A stretch of DNA of 64,000 nucleotides from the NCBI GenBank assembly GCA_032433765.1, contig JAVIAB010000102.1, positions 16,139,232-16,203,231 of the forward strand, given 5' to 3'. The translations under genes and the position numbers were made by a program. Shown here in pieces: positions 32,793 through 44,070 of this stretch. Every line of letters begins with the position of its first letter. Within the stretch, counting starts at the first letter, position 1. The DNA comes from Megaustenia siamemsis (Eukaryota > Mollusca > Gastropoda > Stylommatophora > Ariophantidae). The notes under the pieces are model-generated. The model searched no databases, had not been told where the DNA came from, and saw only the letters and a program-made list of their open reading frames with translations.

Positions 32793-33429
32793 TAAGGGGG
32801 CTGCTCTTGAGTTCATGAAGCTGAGACATCAGGAAATCCAGAGCTACTCTGTTCTACGCATCCCCTAGGTCTGTTGCAGTAGTGAAGGTATCAATGCCTG
32901 TATGGAAACCCTCATATACATCACAGATAAAGATCACAGTCTTTACCCAAGCCTCTCTGTTTAGACGATAACCCCCGAGGGTAAGTGGAAGAAGATACAG
33001 CCTTGCCAGCTGTTAGGTTAATTTCCTGACAATTATTTTCTCCAACAATTGACCCATCATGCTCTGCGTGTTAGTTATGCGATGGCCTTACAATTGTGAA
33101 TGGTCTTTGCCCAGCTTTGACAATGCTATCATTTAACTATGAAGCCAGTCTTTGCTGACAAAAGCGCTCCCAATACAACCGTTAAAGGTACTTGCTAGTT
33201 TCTACAAACCTTCATCAGACAACTGGTCAATGCCCTCATACTAAATCCGTCAGGGTCTAGAGCACATCTGTTTGCGCACGGCTTTAATCTTTGTCTTCTG
33301 TGACAATAGTTTCCTTCCATTTTGTGGGGCTTGACATAGATCTGGTTAGAAGTAGCCGCTCGGGTAACACAGCGACCCTCCACATCGTTTTGATCACTCT
33401 GCTCAACCCTTGTTTTCGTCACTTCACTC

Positions 33430-33870
33430 TCAGGAAAAAAAAAACTCTCGTCAAATCACATAGAACATTAGAACCCTACCACCTCTACATTCACAGACAA
33501 CTATCGTCAGACCACACAGAACATTAGAATCCTACCACCTCTACATTCACAGACAATTATCGTCAGACCACATAGAACATTAGAACCCTACCACCTCTAC
33601 ATTCACAGACAACTATCGTCAGACCACATAGAACATTAGAATCCTACCACCTCTACATTCACAGACAATTATCGTCAGACCACATAGAACATTAGAACCC
33701 TACCACGTCTACATTCACAGACAACTATCGTCAAATCACATAGAACATTAGAACCCTACCACGTCTACATTCACAGACAACTATCGTCAAATCACATAGA
33801 ACATTAGAACCCTACCACGTCTACATTCACAGACAACTATCGTCAAATCACATAGAACATTAGAGCCATA
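33430..33870. repeat. 56-bp minisatellite, about 8 copies
   Basis: Unit containing CCTACCACCTCTACATTCAC, AGACAACTATCGTCAGACC and ACATAGAACATTAGAA. The period of 56 bp is read from CCTACC at 33475 and 33531. The CCTACCA(C/T)GTCTACA segment resembles the spacer of the 26-bp array at 24572-27885. Confidence 0.94.
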
Positions 33871-33934
33871 TCACACGCTTACCCCACAACAACAGACATT
33901 TATCGTCATACCATAAATAACAGCTCAACTTGCG

Positions 33935-34020
33935 TCTGTTATTCTCTGTTGTTAGGATCATCATAACTGCAAGCCGGACGAACCCATAGGTGTTCAAATA
34001 TCTTTCTCGAGAATCTCGAG
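33935..34020 (-). mobile_element. LINE-I 3' end scrap
   Basis: AGGATCATCATAACTGCAAG then CCCATAGGTGTTCAAATATC aligns with 28105-28165 (the reverse complement of the C-terminal CSECNGDD region). Only ~80 bp are recognisable. Confidence 0.55.
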
Positions 34021-34169
34021 AAAATCCGAGGAGAATCCTGGGATACGGGCACGAACTCCGTAGTACAATTGGGTTCCACGACGTGGTTTCGGTTTGAAAC
34101 TAGGTTCCGACTATGTCTATTTTGACCTGCAAACAACTCGACTTTCACAAGCATGGTTGTTTCCCTGGC

Positions 34170-36425
34170 AAGCACGTAGACGTAGATGTAGATGTAGATA
34201 TACATGTAGACGTAGATGTAGATGTAGATATAGATGTAGATGTAGATGTAGACGTAGATGTAGATGTAGATGTAGACGCAGATGTAGCCGTAGATGTAGA
34301 TATAGATGTAGACGTAGCCGTAGCCGTAGATGTAGATGTAGATATAGATGTAGACGTAGATGTAGATATAGATGTAGACGTAGATGTAGATGTAGATGTA
34401 GATGTAGATGTAGACGTAGATGTAGATATAGATGTAGACGTCGATGTAGATGTAGACGTAGATGTAGATGTAGATGTAGATATAGATGTAGACGTAGCCG
34501 TAGATGTAGATGTAGATGTAGACGTAGCCGTAGATGTAGACGTAGCCGTAGATGTAGATGTAGATGTAGACGTAGCCGTAGATGTAGATGTAGATGAAGG
34601 TGTAGATATAGATGTAGACGTAGATATAGATGCATATTTTAAATATAGGTGCAGATGTAGATGTAGATATAGATGTAAACGTAGATATAGATGTAGATGT
34701 AGACGTAGACGTAGATGTAGATATTGATGTAGACGTAATTGTAGACGTAGATGTAGACGTAGATGTAGACGTAGACATAGATGTAGGCGTAGATGTAGAT
34801 GTAGGCGTAGATGTAGATGTAGATGTAGATATAGATGTAGGTATAGATGTAGACGTAGATATAGATGTAGACGTAGATATAGATGTAGATGTAGATGCAG
34901 GTGTAGATATAGATGTAGACGTAGATATAGATGCAGATTTTAAATATAGGTGCAGATGTAGATGTAGATGTAGACGTAGATATAGAAGTAGATGTAGATA
35001 TAGATACAGATGAAAATGTAGATATGGGTGTAGATGTAGATATAGATGTAGATGTAGATATAGATGTAGATATAGATGTAGATGTAGATATAGATGTAGA
35101 TGTAGATATATATGTAGACGTAGATATAGATGCAGATGTAGATGTAGATGTAGATATAGATGTAGACGTATATATAGATGCAGATATAGATATATGTGTA
35201 GATGTAGATATAGATGTAGACGTAGATATAGAAGTAGATGTAGATATAGATGCAGATGTAGATATAAGTGTAGATGTAGATATAGATGTAGACGTTGTGA
35301 TATAGATGTAGATGTAGATATATGTGCAGATGTAGATATAGATGTAGACGTAGATATAGGTGCAGATGTAGATATAGATGTAGACGTAGATATAGATGTA
35401 GATGTAGATATAGGTGCAGATGTAGATATATATGTAGATGTAGATATAGATGTAGATGTAGAGATAGGTGCAGATATAGATGTAGATATAGATGTAGATG
35501 TAGATATAGGTGCAGATGTAGATATAGATGTAAACGTAGATATAGGTGCAGATGTAGATATAGATGTAGATGTAGATGTAGATATAGATATAGATGTAGA
35601 TATAGGTGCAGATGTATATATAGCTGTAGATGTAGACGTAGATATAGGTGTAGATGTAGATATAGATATAGATATTGATGTAGATATAGATATAGATGTA
35701 GATATAGATATAGATGTAGATATAGATGTAGACTTAGATACAGATGCAGGTGTAGATATAGGTTCAGATGTAGATATAGGTGCAGATGTAGATATAGATG
35801 TAGATGTAGACGTAAATATAGGTGTAGATGTAGATATAGATATAGATGTAGATATAGATATAGATATAGATGTAGATGTAGATATAGATGTAGACGTATA
35901 TATAGATGTAGACGTAAATATAGATGCAGGTGTAGATATAGGTGCAGATGTAGATATCGGTGCAGATGTAGATATAGATGTAGATGTAGACATAGATATA
36001 GATGTAGATGTAGATATAGATGTAGATATAGATGTAAACGTAGATATAGATGCAGATGTAGATATAGGTGTAGATGTAGATATAGATGTAGACGTAGATA
36101 TAGATGCAGATGTAGATATAGATGTGGACGTAGATATAGATGTAGACATAGATATAGATGCAGGTTTAGATATAGGTGCAGATGTAGACGTGGATGTAAA
36201 CGTAAATGTAGACATAGATGTAGACGTAGATGTAGCCGTTGATGTAGGCGTAGATGTAGATGTAGACGTAAATGTAGATGTAGACGTAAATGTAGATGTA
36301 GACGTAAATGTCGATGTAGACGTAAATGTAGATGTAGACGTAAATTTAGATGTAGACGTAAATGTAGATGTAGACGTAAATGTATACGTATTCGCAGATT
36401 TAGCCGTAGGTGTAGACGTAGATGC
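34170..36425. repeat. Hexanucleotide array (GATGTA/GACGTA/GATATA)n, 2.26 kb
   Basis: About 375 hexamers, mostly TAGATG, TAGACG, TAGATA and TAGCCG. The left part (to about 34600) is rich in GACGTA and GCCGTA. The middle and right are rich in alternating GATGTA GATATA. The last ~200 bp are rich in GTAGACGTAAATGTAGAT. Read on the plus strand it encodes alternating Val-Asp or Cys-Arg runs; on the minus strand, Thr-Ser or Leu-His runs. Several frames are open simultaneously (758 residues minus, 458 plus). This identifies the frames as by-products of a stop-free hexamer. Confidence 0.97.
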
Positions 36426-36429
36426 AGAT

Positions 36430-37015
36430 GAACGTCAAATTCGAAAACAAATCTTCAAAATTTGTCAACTTATTACAATATTCAGGACAAACAATTTGGA
36501 GAAAATACCAAAAACGATGTCCAAAGTAATAGAAGCCCAGATTATTATAATAAATGCAGTTCGCAATTAAGATTATAACTGGGGAGCCATCTCCGAGAGA
36601 TAGCCACGTACATGTGCCATCAACATTGACAAAGAGGGAAAAACAGACAGATGAGATCAAATTAAGAATATTAGAAGAGGGAGAGATTTTCATTTTACAA
36701 GTTAATATATGGAAATGGGAAGAAATTAGTCGGAAAAGAAAGCTACAATTCTTTCAGTTTAATGTCAAATTAGGACTGTTTCATTGACATTGGAGGGAAT
36801 CACAATGGCAGTCTCAACAATGCAGACTTTCATAAATGGGTGCTTGTGTAGATTTGATGGTCTGGGATAGTCTGGGCTTGTGTTATCGCATTCACTTATG
36901 AAGGGAAGCTTTTTGGGGAGCTGCATTTTTTGTATCCCGGATACAACGAGTCAAAGTGATCTCAGTTAATTGATGATGTTTTTGTGGTTTGGTGAGTAAG
37001 GTGTCTTTTGATGAT
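36430..37015. other. Unique sequence, nothing recognised
   Basis: Contains overlapping open frames of 77-97 residues without recognisable motifs. The sequence around 36590-36790 is A-rich, with no repeat family assigned. Confidence 0.4.
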
Positions 37016-37016
37016 G

Positions 37017-37245
37017 TCTATCTATCTAAGATGTTGATGGTATCCTTTTATCTAAGATGTTGATGATATCTTTCTAAGATGTTGATGATATCTTTCTATC
37101 TAAGATGTTGATGATATCTTTCTATCTAAGATGTTGATGATATCTTTCTATCTAAGATGTTGATGATATCTTTCTATCTAAGATGTTGATGATATCTTTC
37201 TATCTAAGATGTTGATGATATCTTTCTATCTAAGATGTTGATGAT
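37017..37245. repeat. 26-bp minisatellite (AAGATGTTGATGATATCTTT)
   Basis: Eight to nine copies of a 26-bp unit, AAGATGTTGATGATATCTTT then CTATCT. The right-hand copies are identical. Unrelated in sequence to the 26-bp array at 24572. Confidence 0.94.
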
Positions 37246-37385
37246 ATAAATATCATTTTAACAGCATATTTAACATGTTATATTGATTGTGGAGGTAAAT
37301 AAATTAAATTTTTTGGGGATAAATGAAATAGATCAGTGTCATTTTTGTAATTAAAATATAAAAAAAACAACAACTGGTTCAACTT

Positions 37386-37633
37386 ATATTGTAATATTTA
37401 TATCCTGTAACCAAGTCAATGGGGAAGAATGAGCTTGTTTCATCCTCGTTAGATCTTCTAATCTGGACACAAGTTTGGAAATTGCTATTCTAATCTCTCT
37501 CTCAGCGTCCACATGTGATCTGTGTTTGGTTTTGATGGCTGCCAATGTAGAAACCCGGTTCTCACAAAAGTTGGTAGTCGCTAAAGGAATTCAATCTTGT
37601 AGGGCCTTCTTGTCTACTTCTGGGTATTCTTGT
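37386..37633 (-). pseudogene. hAT-type transposase C-terminal fragment
   Basis: On the minus strand: EYPEVDKKALQD, an in-frame TGA, then IPLATTNFCENRVSTLAAIK, TKHRSHVDAEREIRIAISKL and VSRLEDLTRMKQAHSS. The pattern (C-E-x-x-[FV]-S-x-L, then a KxKxRSxLDxExELRxAxS region and a KQAH end) is that of the C-terminal dimerisation region of hAT-family transposases of the ZBED/FAM200-like type. About 80 residues are preserved. The rest is replaced by the LINE-alpha2 fragment that begins immediately to the right, consistent with insertion or recombination there. It is inactive. Confidence 0.7.
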
Positions 37634-37635
37634 TT

Positions 37636-38056
37636 TACAATTCTGACCTATGGAAGTGAATCATGGACAGTAGACAAACAAATGAAAAGACGATTAGAGG
37701 CCACTGAGATGGGATTTCTCAGAAGAATGTTGAAAGTTCCGTGGACAGCTAAAAAGACCAAAGAAGAAATTCTCAAAGAGGCCAACACAAAAAGGGAGCT
37801 CCTAAGAAACATCAGAAAGAAACAATCAACATTTTTCGGGCACATCATGAGAAGAGGAACGTTGGAATACATGATTGCAAACTGGGATAAAAGGAAAGAG
37901 AGATAGCGGACGACAAAGAGAGAAAATACTGGATAGCTTGGTGTCATGGCATGGAAAACAGTCAACAACAGAATTGATACGATGCACTGTAGATAGAAAA
38001 TTGTGGAAGGACATGATCGCCTACGCCAAGCGGTATGGCACATGATGATGATGAAT
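37636..38056 (+). mobile_element. LINE-alpha2 3' fragment
   Basis: Encodes ILTYGSESWTVDKQMKRRLE, MLKVPWTAKKTKEEILKEAN, TKRELLRNIRKKQSTFFGHI and RRGTLEYMIANWDK. A frameshift near 37905 is followed by the tail VNNRIDTMH and a (GAT)n end (CATGATGATGATGAATGAGG). It supplies the uninterrupted form of the site into which SINE-B inserted at 11107/12158. Confidence 0.85.
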
Positions 38057-38880
38057 GAGGTCCGTTCATTATTTGTATTCTGTCCTTCAGTTCATGTCGT
38101 GTGTTCTTCCAACTGGTCCCTCCCAACAACATTTGGGCTGACTTAGGTCAGCGAACCAAAGTTGACTAAGTGTGTCAAGTGAATGTAAACTTACGTCATC
38201 TCCCAATGGTTTGCGTGGAAACAGACTAACGAATCTGCACAAGAAACTGGAGGGAGGGCAATACGGTGCACAAAATACCGCGCTGAAATCGGAGGTTATG
38301 TGCTTAAAAACCCATTTACAAACGTGTGAGAAATAATTAACCGCTTCTACGGACATTTCAAGTTCTTTTAAGACAGGACGATAGAGAGTAGAGGTCATCA
38401 TGATCTTCGATGCAGAAAAAAAAAAGTTGCTACTTTACTGACGTCATCAAATTCTTTACTCTCTTCAAATAATGTTATTGATGCTCGCATGAATGTGATA
38501 AAACATCATGTAGCTATCTTGATTTCCATGATTTTATCTACGTACGTGGCCTATCTAGCTCCAATGTCTACGCGTTTTCTTTGTGTATTTCCTCTTGGTT
38601 ACTGATTTTGTACAGTTCTTGTTACCAGTCTTCTCCTTTTTAGCCTTCAACTGTTAAGTGGGGATAGGTCAGCTGTGACGCTAATTTACAGCGAAGTTAT
38701 TGTGCCTGACTATGGATAGATTCACTTCACAATGTTGCTAGGGCGGCCTCTATTTTAGCCTTTTAAGACTTTTTTATTTTAGAATTTTTAACAGCTTGAG
38801 GTGTTTGAACGTGCTCCTACTGCACGCGGGGGCGTCCTTTTCATCTTTATCCAAAAGGGCTAACCATGTGATCTCATTCC
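38057..38880. other. Unique sequence, nothing recognised
   Basis: About 820 bp of mixed composition. A 104-residue minus frame (38087-38401) has no recognisable domain. No repeat family was found. Confidence 0.4.
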
Positions 38881-38884
38881 CCAG

Positions 38885-39095
38885 AGACCAGGGGAGGGAA
38901 AAGCCATGAAGAAACCATGGGAGTGGAAAGTCATGAAGAAACCATGGGAGGGGAAAGTCATGAAGAAACCATGGGAGGGGAAAGTCATGAAGAAACCATG
39001 GGAGGGGAAAGTCATGAAGAAACCATGGGAGGGGAAAGTTATGAAGAAACCATGGGAGGTGAAAGTTATGAAGAAACCATGTGAGGGGAAATGTT
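38885..39095. repeat. 27-bp minisatellite (GAAACCATGGGAGGGGAAAG)
   Basis: Seven to eight copies of a 27-bp unit, GAAACCATGGGAGGGGAAAG then TCATGAA. Both strands are open (KKPWEGKVM on plus, HGFFMTFPS on minus) because the period is nine codons. Confidence 0.94.
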
Positions 39096-39117
39096 TCATT
39101 AATGTGCTGTTTGTTAG

Positions 39118-41160
39118 TGAATTAGTTCGTTAGTTAGTTGGTTGGTTGGTTATTTCAATGGTTGGTTAGTTGATTGGTTGGTTAGTTAGTTGGTATTTTT
39201 GAATAATTAGTTGATTGGTTGGTTGGTTAGTTGATTGGTTGGTTAGTTGATTGGTTGGTTGGTTAGGTGATTGGTTGGTTGGTTAGTTGATTGGTTGGTT
39301 AGTTAGTTGGTTTGTTGGTTAATTAATTGATTGGTTGGTTAGTTAGTTGGTTAGTTCGTTATTTGGTTGGTTTGTTAGTTGATTGGTTGGTTGTTTGGTT
39401 GTTTATTTGGTTGGTTGGTTAGTTGATTTGTTAGTTATTTGATTGGTTGGTTGTTTGGTTGGTTGGTTAGTTAGTTGATTGGTTGATTAGATAGTTTATT
39501 TGTTAGTTAGTTGATTGTTTGGTTGTTTGGTTGGTTAGTTAGTTAGTTGATTGGTTGTTTGGTTGGATGGTTAGTTGATTTGTTAGTTGTTTGGTTGGTT
39601 GGTTAGTTAGTTTATTTGGTTGGTTACTTAGTTGATTGGTTGGTTAGATAGTTGTTTTGTTAGTTAGTTGATTGGTTGGTTGTTAGGTTGGTTGGTTAGT
39701 TGGTTGGTTGGTTGGTTAGTTGATTGGTTGGTTAGTTAGTTGTTTGGTTGGTTAGTTAGTTGATTTGATAGTTGTTTGATTGGTTGGTTGGTTGGTTGGT
39801 TAGTTAGTTTAATAGGTTGGTTACTTAGTTGATTGGTTGGTTAGTTAGTTGATTTGTTAGTTAGTTGATTGGTTGGTTGTTTGGTTGATTGGTTAGTTGG
39901 TTGGGTTGTTAGTTGATTGGTTGGTTAGTCAGTTGATTTGTTAGTTATTTGATTGGTTAGTAGTTTGGTTGGTTACTTAGTTAGTTGATTGGTTGATTTG
40001 ATAGTTTATTTGTTAGTTAGTGATTGTTTGGTTGTTTGGTCGGTTGGTTAGTTAGTTTATTGATTGGTTAGTTAGTTGATTTGTTAGTTAGTTGATTGAT
40101 TGGCTATTTCTTTGGTTGGTTGGTTGACTAGTTAGTTTATTTGGTTGGTTTGTTAGTTGTTTTGTTAGTTATTTGATTGGTTGGTTGATTGGTTGTTTGG
40201 TTGACTAGTTAGTTTATTTGGTTGGTTACTTAGCTGATTTGTTAGTTATTTGATTGGTTAGTTAGTTAGTTTATTTAGTTAGTTAGTTAGTTGATTGGTT
40301 CGTTGGGTAGTTAGTTGATTGGTTGGTAAGATAGTTTATTTGTTAGTTAGTTGATTGTTTGGTTGTTTGGTTGGTTAGTTAGTTGATTCGTTGGTTGTTT
40401 TGTTAGTTAGTTGATTGGGTGGTTAGTTGATTGGTTGGTTGTTTGGTTTGTTAGTTAGTTGATTGGATTATTAGTTGATTGGATGGTTTGTTAGTTGTAT
40501 GGTTGGTTAGTTAATTGGTTGGTTGTTTGGTTTGTTAGTTAGTTGATTGGTTTGTTAGTTGATTGGTTGGTTTGTTAGTTGTATGGTTGGTTAGTTGATT
40601 GGTTGTTTGGTTTTTTAGTTAGTTGATTGGTTTGTTAGTTGATTGGTTGGTTTGTTAGTTGTTTGGTTTGTTAGTTGGTTAGTTGATTGGTTGGTTGTTT
40701 GGTTGGTTGGTTAGTTAGTTGATTGGTTGATTGGTTAGTTAATTGGTTTGTTAGTTAGTTGATTGGTTGCTTAGTTAGTTGGTTGGTTAGTTAGTTGATT
40801 GGTTGGTTGGTTAGTTAATTGGTTGGTTAGTTAGTTGATTGGTTGCTTAGTTAGTTGGTTGGTTAGTTAGTTGGTTTGTTATTTTGTTAATTGATTGGTT
40901 GGTTAGTTAGTTGATTGGTTGCTTAGTTAGTTGGTTTGTTAGTTAGTGGTTTGTTGTTTGGTTAATTGATTTGTTGGTTAGTTAGTTGATTTTTTTTTGT
41001 TATTTGGTTCGTTTGTTAGTCATTTGTTAGTTAGTTGATTGGTTGTTTGGTTGGTGGGTTAGTTAGTTGATTTGTTATTTAGTTCATTGGTTGATTGGTT
41101 AGTTAGTTAGTTTATTTGGTTAGTTAGTTGGTTGATTGGTTGGTTTTGTTAGATAGTTTT
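39118..41160. repeat. Tetranucleotide array (NGTT)n, 2.0 kb
   Basis: Imperfect tandem tetramers GGTT, AGTT, GATT and TGTT in local patterns such as TTAGTTGATTGGTTGGTTAG. No longer regular period was evident by eye. The G-rich strand is the plus strand throughout. No open frame is worth reporting. Confidence 0.95.
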
Positions 41161-41304
41161 GATTCAGACGAGTTCAAGATCGTACAACGACAGACAAAAC
41201 AGTTTACAAAGCTTTAAATGTTCTAGATAATCAAGGGAATGGCAGGTACTGGAGACTAACTAAAGATTGTTCCAACTCTTACAACGTTTCGTTGTTTTAA
41301 GATT

Positions 41305-43450
41305 CATCATCATCAAGTACCGGGCATAGTGGCGTAGGTGATCATGTCTCTCCACAACTTTCGATCTCGGCAGTTATTTATCATTTCTGTTGTTGACCTT
41401 CTGCCAAGCAATTCTCTTAAGCTGTCTGTTATTTTTTCTCTTTGCTTCCCTCTATCTCTTCGTCCCTCAATTTTTCCAGTTGTTACAATATATTCCAGTT
41501 GTTCTCTTCTCATTACATGGCCAAAAAGTGATGATTGTCTCTTCCTAACATTGGAAATTAGCTCTCTTTTTGCTTTGACCTCTCTCAGAACCTCTTCATT
41601 ACTCTTCGTAGCTGTCCATGGTATTCTCAACATTCTTCTGTAAAATCACATTTCTACAGACTCCAGTGATTTTCTTGTCTGTTGTCCTATTGTCCATGAT
41701 TCACATCCATATGTTAAGACTGGCTCTACGTAACATTTAATAACTCTTTTTCTTGTTTCTATTGTCAAAAATGGATTGCATAATATTCTCCTCATTTTTT
41801 GGAAAGCTGCTTTTGCCTGAGCCATTCTGCATCTCACCTCTTTTGTACATCTTCCGTCTGAGGTTAACAAAGTTCCCAAATATTTAAATTCATTTACCTG
41901 TTTTAATATTGTTCCACTTGTCTTTATTTTGAACTGAGGTGATGTCTTTTTCTTTGTTGTTACCATTACCTCTGTCTTTTTGCTATTAAGGCTGAGTCCT
42001 TTATTTTTACTTTCTTTCGCTATAATGTCCAACATTTCTTGTAACTCATTTTCACTCTTAACGATTAATACTGTATCATCAGCATACCTTAGATTATTTA
42101 TATTATGACCTCCAATTGTTATTCCAGGGATGCCCCTTATGAATCTTAAAATAATCTCACTATCAATATCAAACAAATCTGGTGACAGCACACAACCTTG
42201 TCTAACACACTGTTTTATTTGTTGAAACATTCCCAATTGGTTTCCAGTTCTTATGGCCGCTGTTTGTTGCCAGTACATGTTCTTTATTATTCTTAGATCT
42301 TTGCTGTCTACGTTTATGCTTTCTAAAATGTTGATTATTTCTTGGTGCTTTACTTTGTCAAATGCCTTGGTGTAATCTATGAAACATAGGTATAGATCTG
42401 TTTCCACCTCTATGGCTCTTTCTACTAAAGATCTTATGATATAAATGGCATTGCTTGTTCCTTTATCTCTAACAAAACCACACTGTTCATGGCTAATTTC
42501 TTGACTGATTTTGTTTTACACTCTTCGCATGATGATTCTTAGTAATATCTTAGTCATATGACTCATAAGGCTTATTGTGCGATGATCATCGCATTCAATC
42601 GCACCCGATTTCTTTGATAGGGCTATGAATATTGATTTGAGCATGTCGTCTGGTATATATCCGCTGTTGTAGATATCATTCAATATTTTTGTTATTTCTA
42701 TTCCAAAATCACCCATGGCTTCAATCTCTTCTTTAGTTCTATTATCTGGTCCAGGAGCTTTGCCTGCTTTCATATTGCGCAAGGCGTCTTCAACTTCTTC
42801 TCTGAGTATTTCTGGTCCTTCTCCATTATCCTTAATATTTACTTCCATTCGTTCATCATTATAAAGATCCTTAATGTATTCTGTCCATCGTTCCCTTATG
42901 TTTTCTTGATCAATCAACAGTTCTCCTTTCTTTGATTTTTAAACATCCAGTTTTTGATTGCGTTTTTCTTCCTGTTAATTCCTCAATTTGTTTGTACATA
43001 GCTTTAGCATCTCCTTTTTGTTGCAATTCGATCTCTTTGCATCTCTCTTTTAGCCATGCTTCTTTTGCTTCATTGCATTTTACTACAATTTCTTTATTTC
43101 ACCTCTAATACTCATCTTTATTTTCTTTATTTCTTCTTCTTGTATCCATTAGCTGCAAAATATCATCTGTCATCCATTTCTTTCTTGAATTTGTCCTCAC
43201 TGGTGGTCGATTCATGATTATACAAAGAAATTACGACGATGGTTTTCTGTTGCTTTCCGTCGGTTTGTTTACGGTTGGCTCCGCTAGCCTTTGACTAAAA
43301 AGTCTCACCTACAAGGCAGTGGGGTTGTTTTACTTCGGGGTACCCTCCATTAGCCTTTTACTCTCCCGAGCTCACCTGCAAGGCAGCATGGCAGCCACAG
43401 GTTGTACTGTTTACTGCATACAGTAGCAGGTAAAATCACCCGACCTGACA
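41305..43450 (-). mobile_element. LINE-alpha, most complete copy (TSD GTTTTAAGATT)
   Basis: A reverse-strand element of 2.15 kb between copies of GTTTTAAGATT at 41294-41304 and 43451-43461. It ends in the short (ATC)n that is the reverse complement of the family's (GAT)n tail. The coding part, 43215 to 41313, covers a linker, the full RT and the C-terminal tail. It is preceded by 235 bp of non-coding sequence with an internal duplication (CTCACCTACAAGGCAG and CTCACCTGCAAGGCAG). No endonuclease domain is visible. Confidence 0.83.
41313..43215 (-). pseudogene. LINE-alpha reverse transcriptase with three or more lesions
   Basis: Starts MNRPPVRTNSRKKWMTDDIL. An early stop follows KENKDEY, then come a frameshift region, IRERWTEYIKDLYNDERMEV and KAGKAPGPDN (RT domain 0/1). 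There is a stop at 42516, then GFVRDKGTSNAI, motif A FIDYTKAFDKV, motif B CVRQGCVLSPDLF, and motif C NNLRYADDTVLIV. The thumb ends GQQTRKSLESVEM, with a Trp-to-stop change at 41646. The tail is RRMLRIPWTATKSNEEV, FGHVMRREQLEY and RGKQREKITDSLRELLGR to TGT. All RT catalytic residues are retained. It would have copied element RNA at a nicked target; the stops make it inactive. Confidence 0.83.
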
Positions 43451-43454
43451 GTTT

Positions 43455-43680
43455 TAAGATTACTAATCTCTTAATCTGTTAATCTGTCATTGTTCATCTT
43501 TTAAGATTATTAATCTGTTAATCTGTTGATCTTAGTTCCTCTTTTAAGATTATTAATCTGTTAATCTGTTGATCTGTCTTTGTTCGTCTTTTAAGATTAT
43601 TAATCTGTTAATCTGTTTATCTGTCTTTGTTCATCTTTTAAGATTATTAATCTGTTAATCTGTTGATCTGTCTTTGTTCC
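43455..43680. repeat. 47-bp tandem repeat, about 4.5 copies
   Basis: CTTTTAAGATTATTAATCTG recurs at about 43498, 43541, 43588 and 43635, with internal TTAATCTGTTAATCTG. The array begins exactly at the right-hand TSD of the LINE-alpha insertion. Confidence 0.88.
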
Positions 43681-43793
43681 TCTTTGAAAACATTTTGGAC
43701 CGAATCGTTGATTTGTCCATTTCAATATTGTCCACAAATCTGTTGAGAGCGGTATCAACAAGTATTCAGCTCTACCCTATCCGGGAGATACTT

Positions 43794-44070
43794 GTCTTAA
43801 TAGGAAAATACAGATATACAATTGATTCCCGAGCTGTGATCGGAGCCCTATGCTATAGTCATGAGTACACATGCGTGAAAGATATCGCCAATGATAGCTA
43901 TTTTTTTTATAGTTGCTTAGTTGGCTGTGTGTTTTAGCGTTTCTTTCTCGTGGCAAGGCGCTGTGTCGATGAGTACTGGTTCTATTCTGCTTCGGGCTGT
44001 CTATTGTTCTTTATTGTTGTTTTTTTTTTCTGTCGTCAATTATTATTTTATTTTCTTCCCTGAAAAGATT
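43794..44070 (+). mobile_element. SINE-C, longest 5' end
   Basis: Preceded by GTCTTAATAG, the same decamer that flanks the copy at 9866. It contains AAAATACAGATATACAATTG, GAGCTGTGATCGGAGCCCTA, A-box-like TTGCTTAGTTGG near 43915, CGTGGCAAGGCGCTGTG, a decayed B box (TGGTTCTATTCTG) and a degenerate 3' part. It shows what the 5' region looks like without the inverted segment of the 9866 copy. Confidence 0.78.

Larger units (their letters stand above)
31080..33425 (-). mobile_element. Second LINE-I copy, decayed, with three nested SINEs
   Basis: Minus-strand fragments are in the same order as LINE-I at 28091. The C-terminus is at 31080-31379 (VGDARREVYAGIHGRSVNQH, DVRTCPMYSEDD). RNase H is at 31380-31430 (GGCKGNERADRLASLADVEC) and 31465-31500 (FAQHWLESIETSI). 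Thumb-region similarity is at 31760-32110. RT palm similarity is at 32795-33425, where cognates of the segments encoding the 200-290 region of the other copy can be followed base by base. Many stops and indels occur. It is interrupted by SINE-B (31501), SINE-C (32195) and dimeric SINE-B (32438). Confidence 0.75.

Noticed and set aside
33939..36215. 758-residue minus-strand frame (Thr/Ser and Tyr/Ile repeats)
   Set aside because: It is a reading of a stop-free hexamer array; a 458-residue frame is open on the opposite strand over the same DNA, and unit changes ignore codons.
43209..43215. GATTCAT as TSD of the long LINE-alpha copy
   Set aside because: Only 7 bp and partly inside the (ATC)n tail; GTTTTAAGATT at 41294 and 43451 is longer and brackets the whole element.
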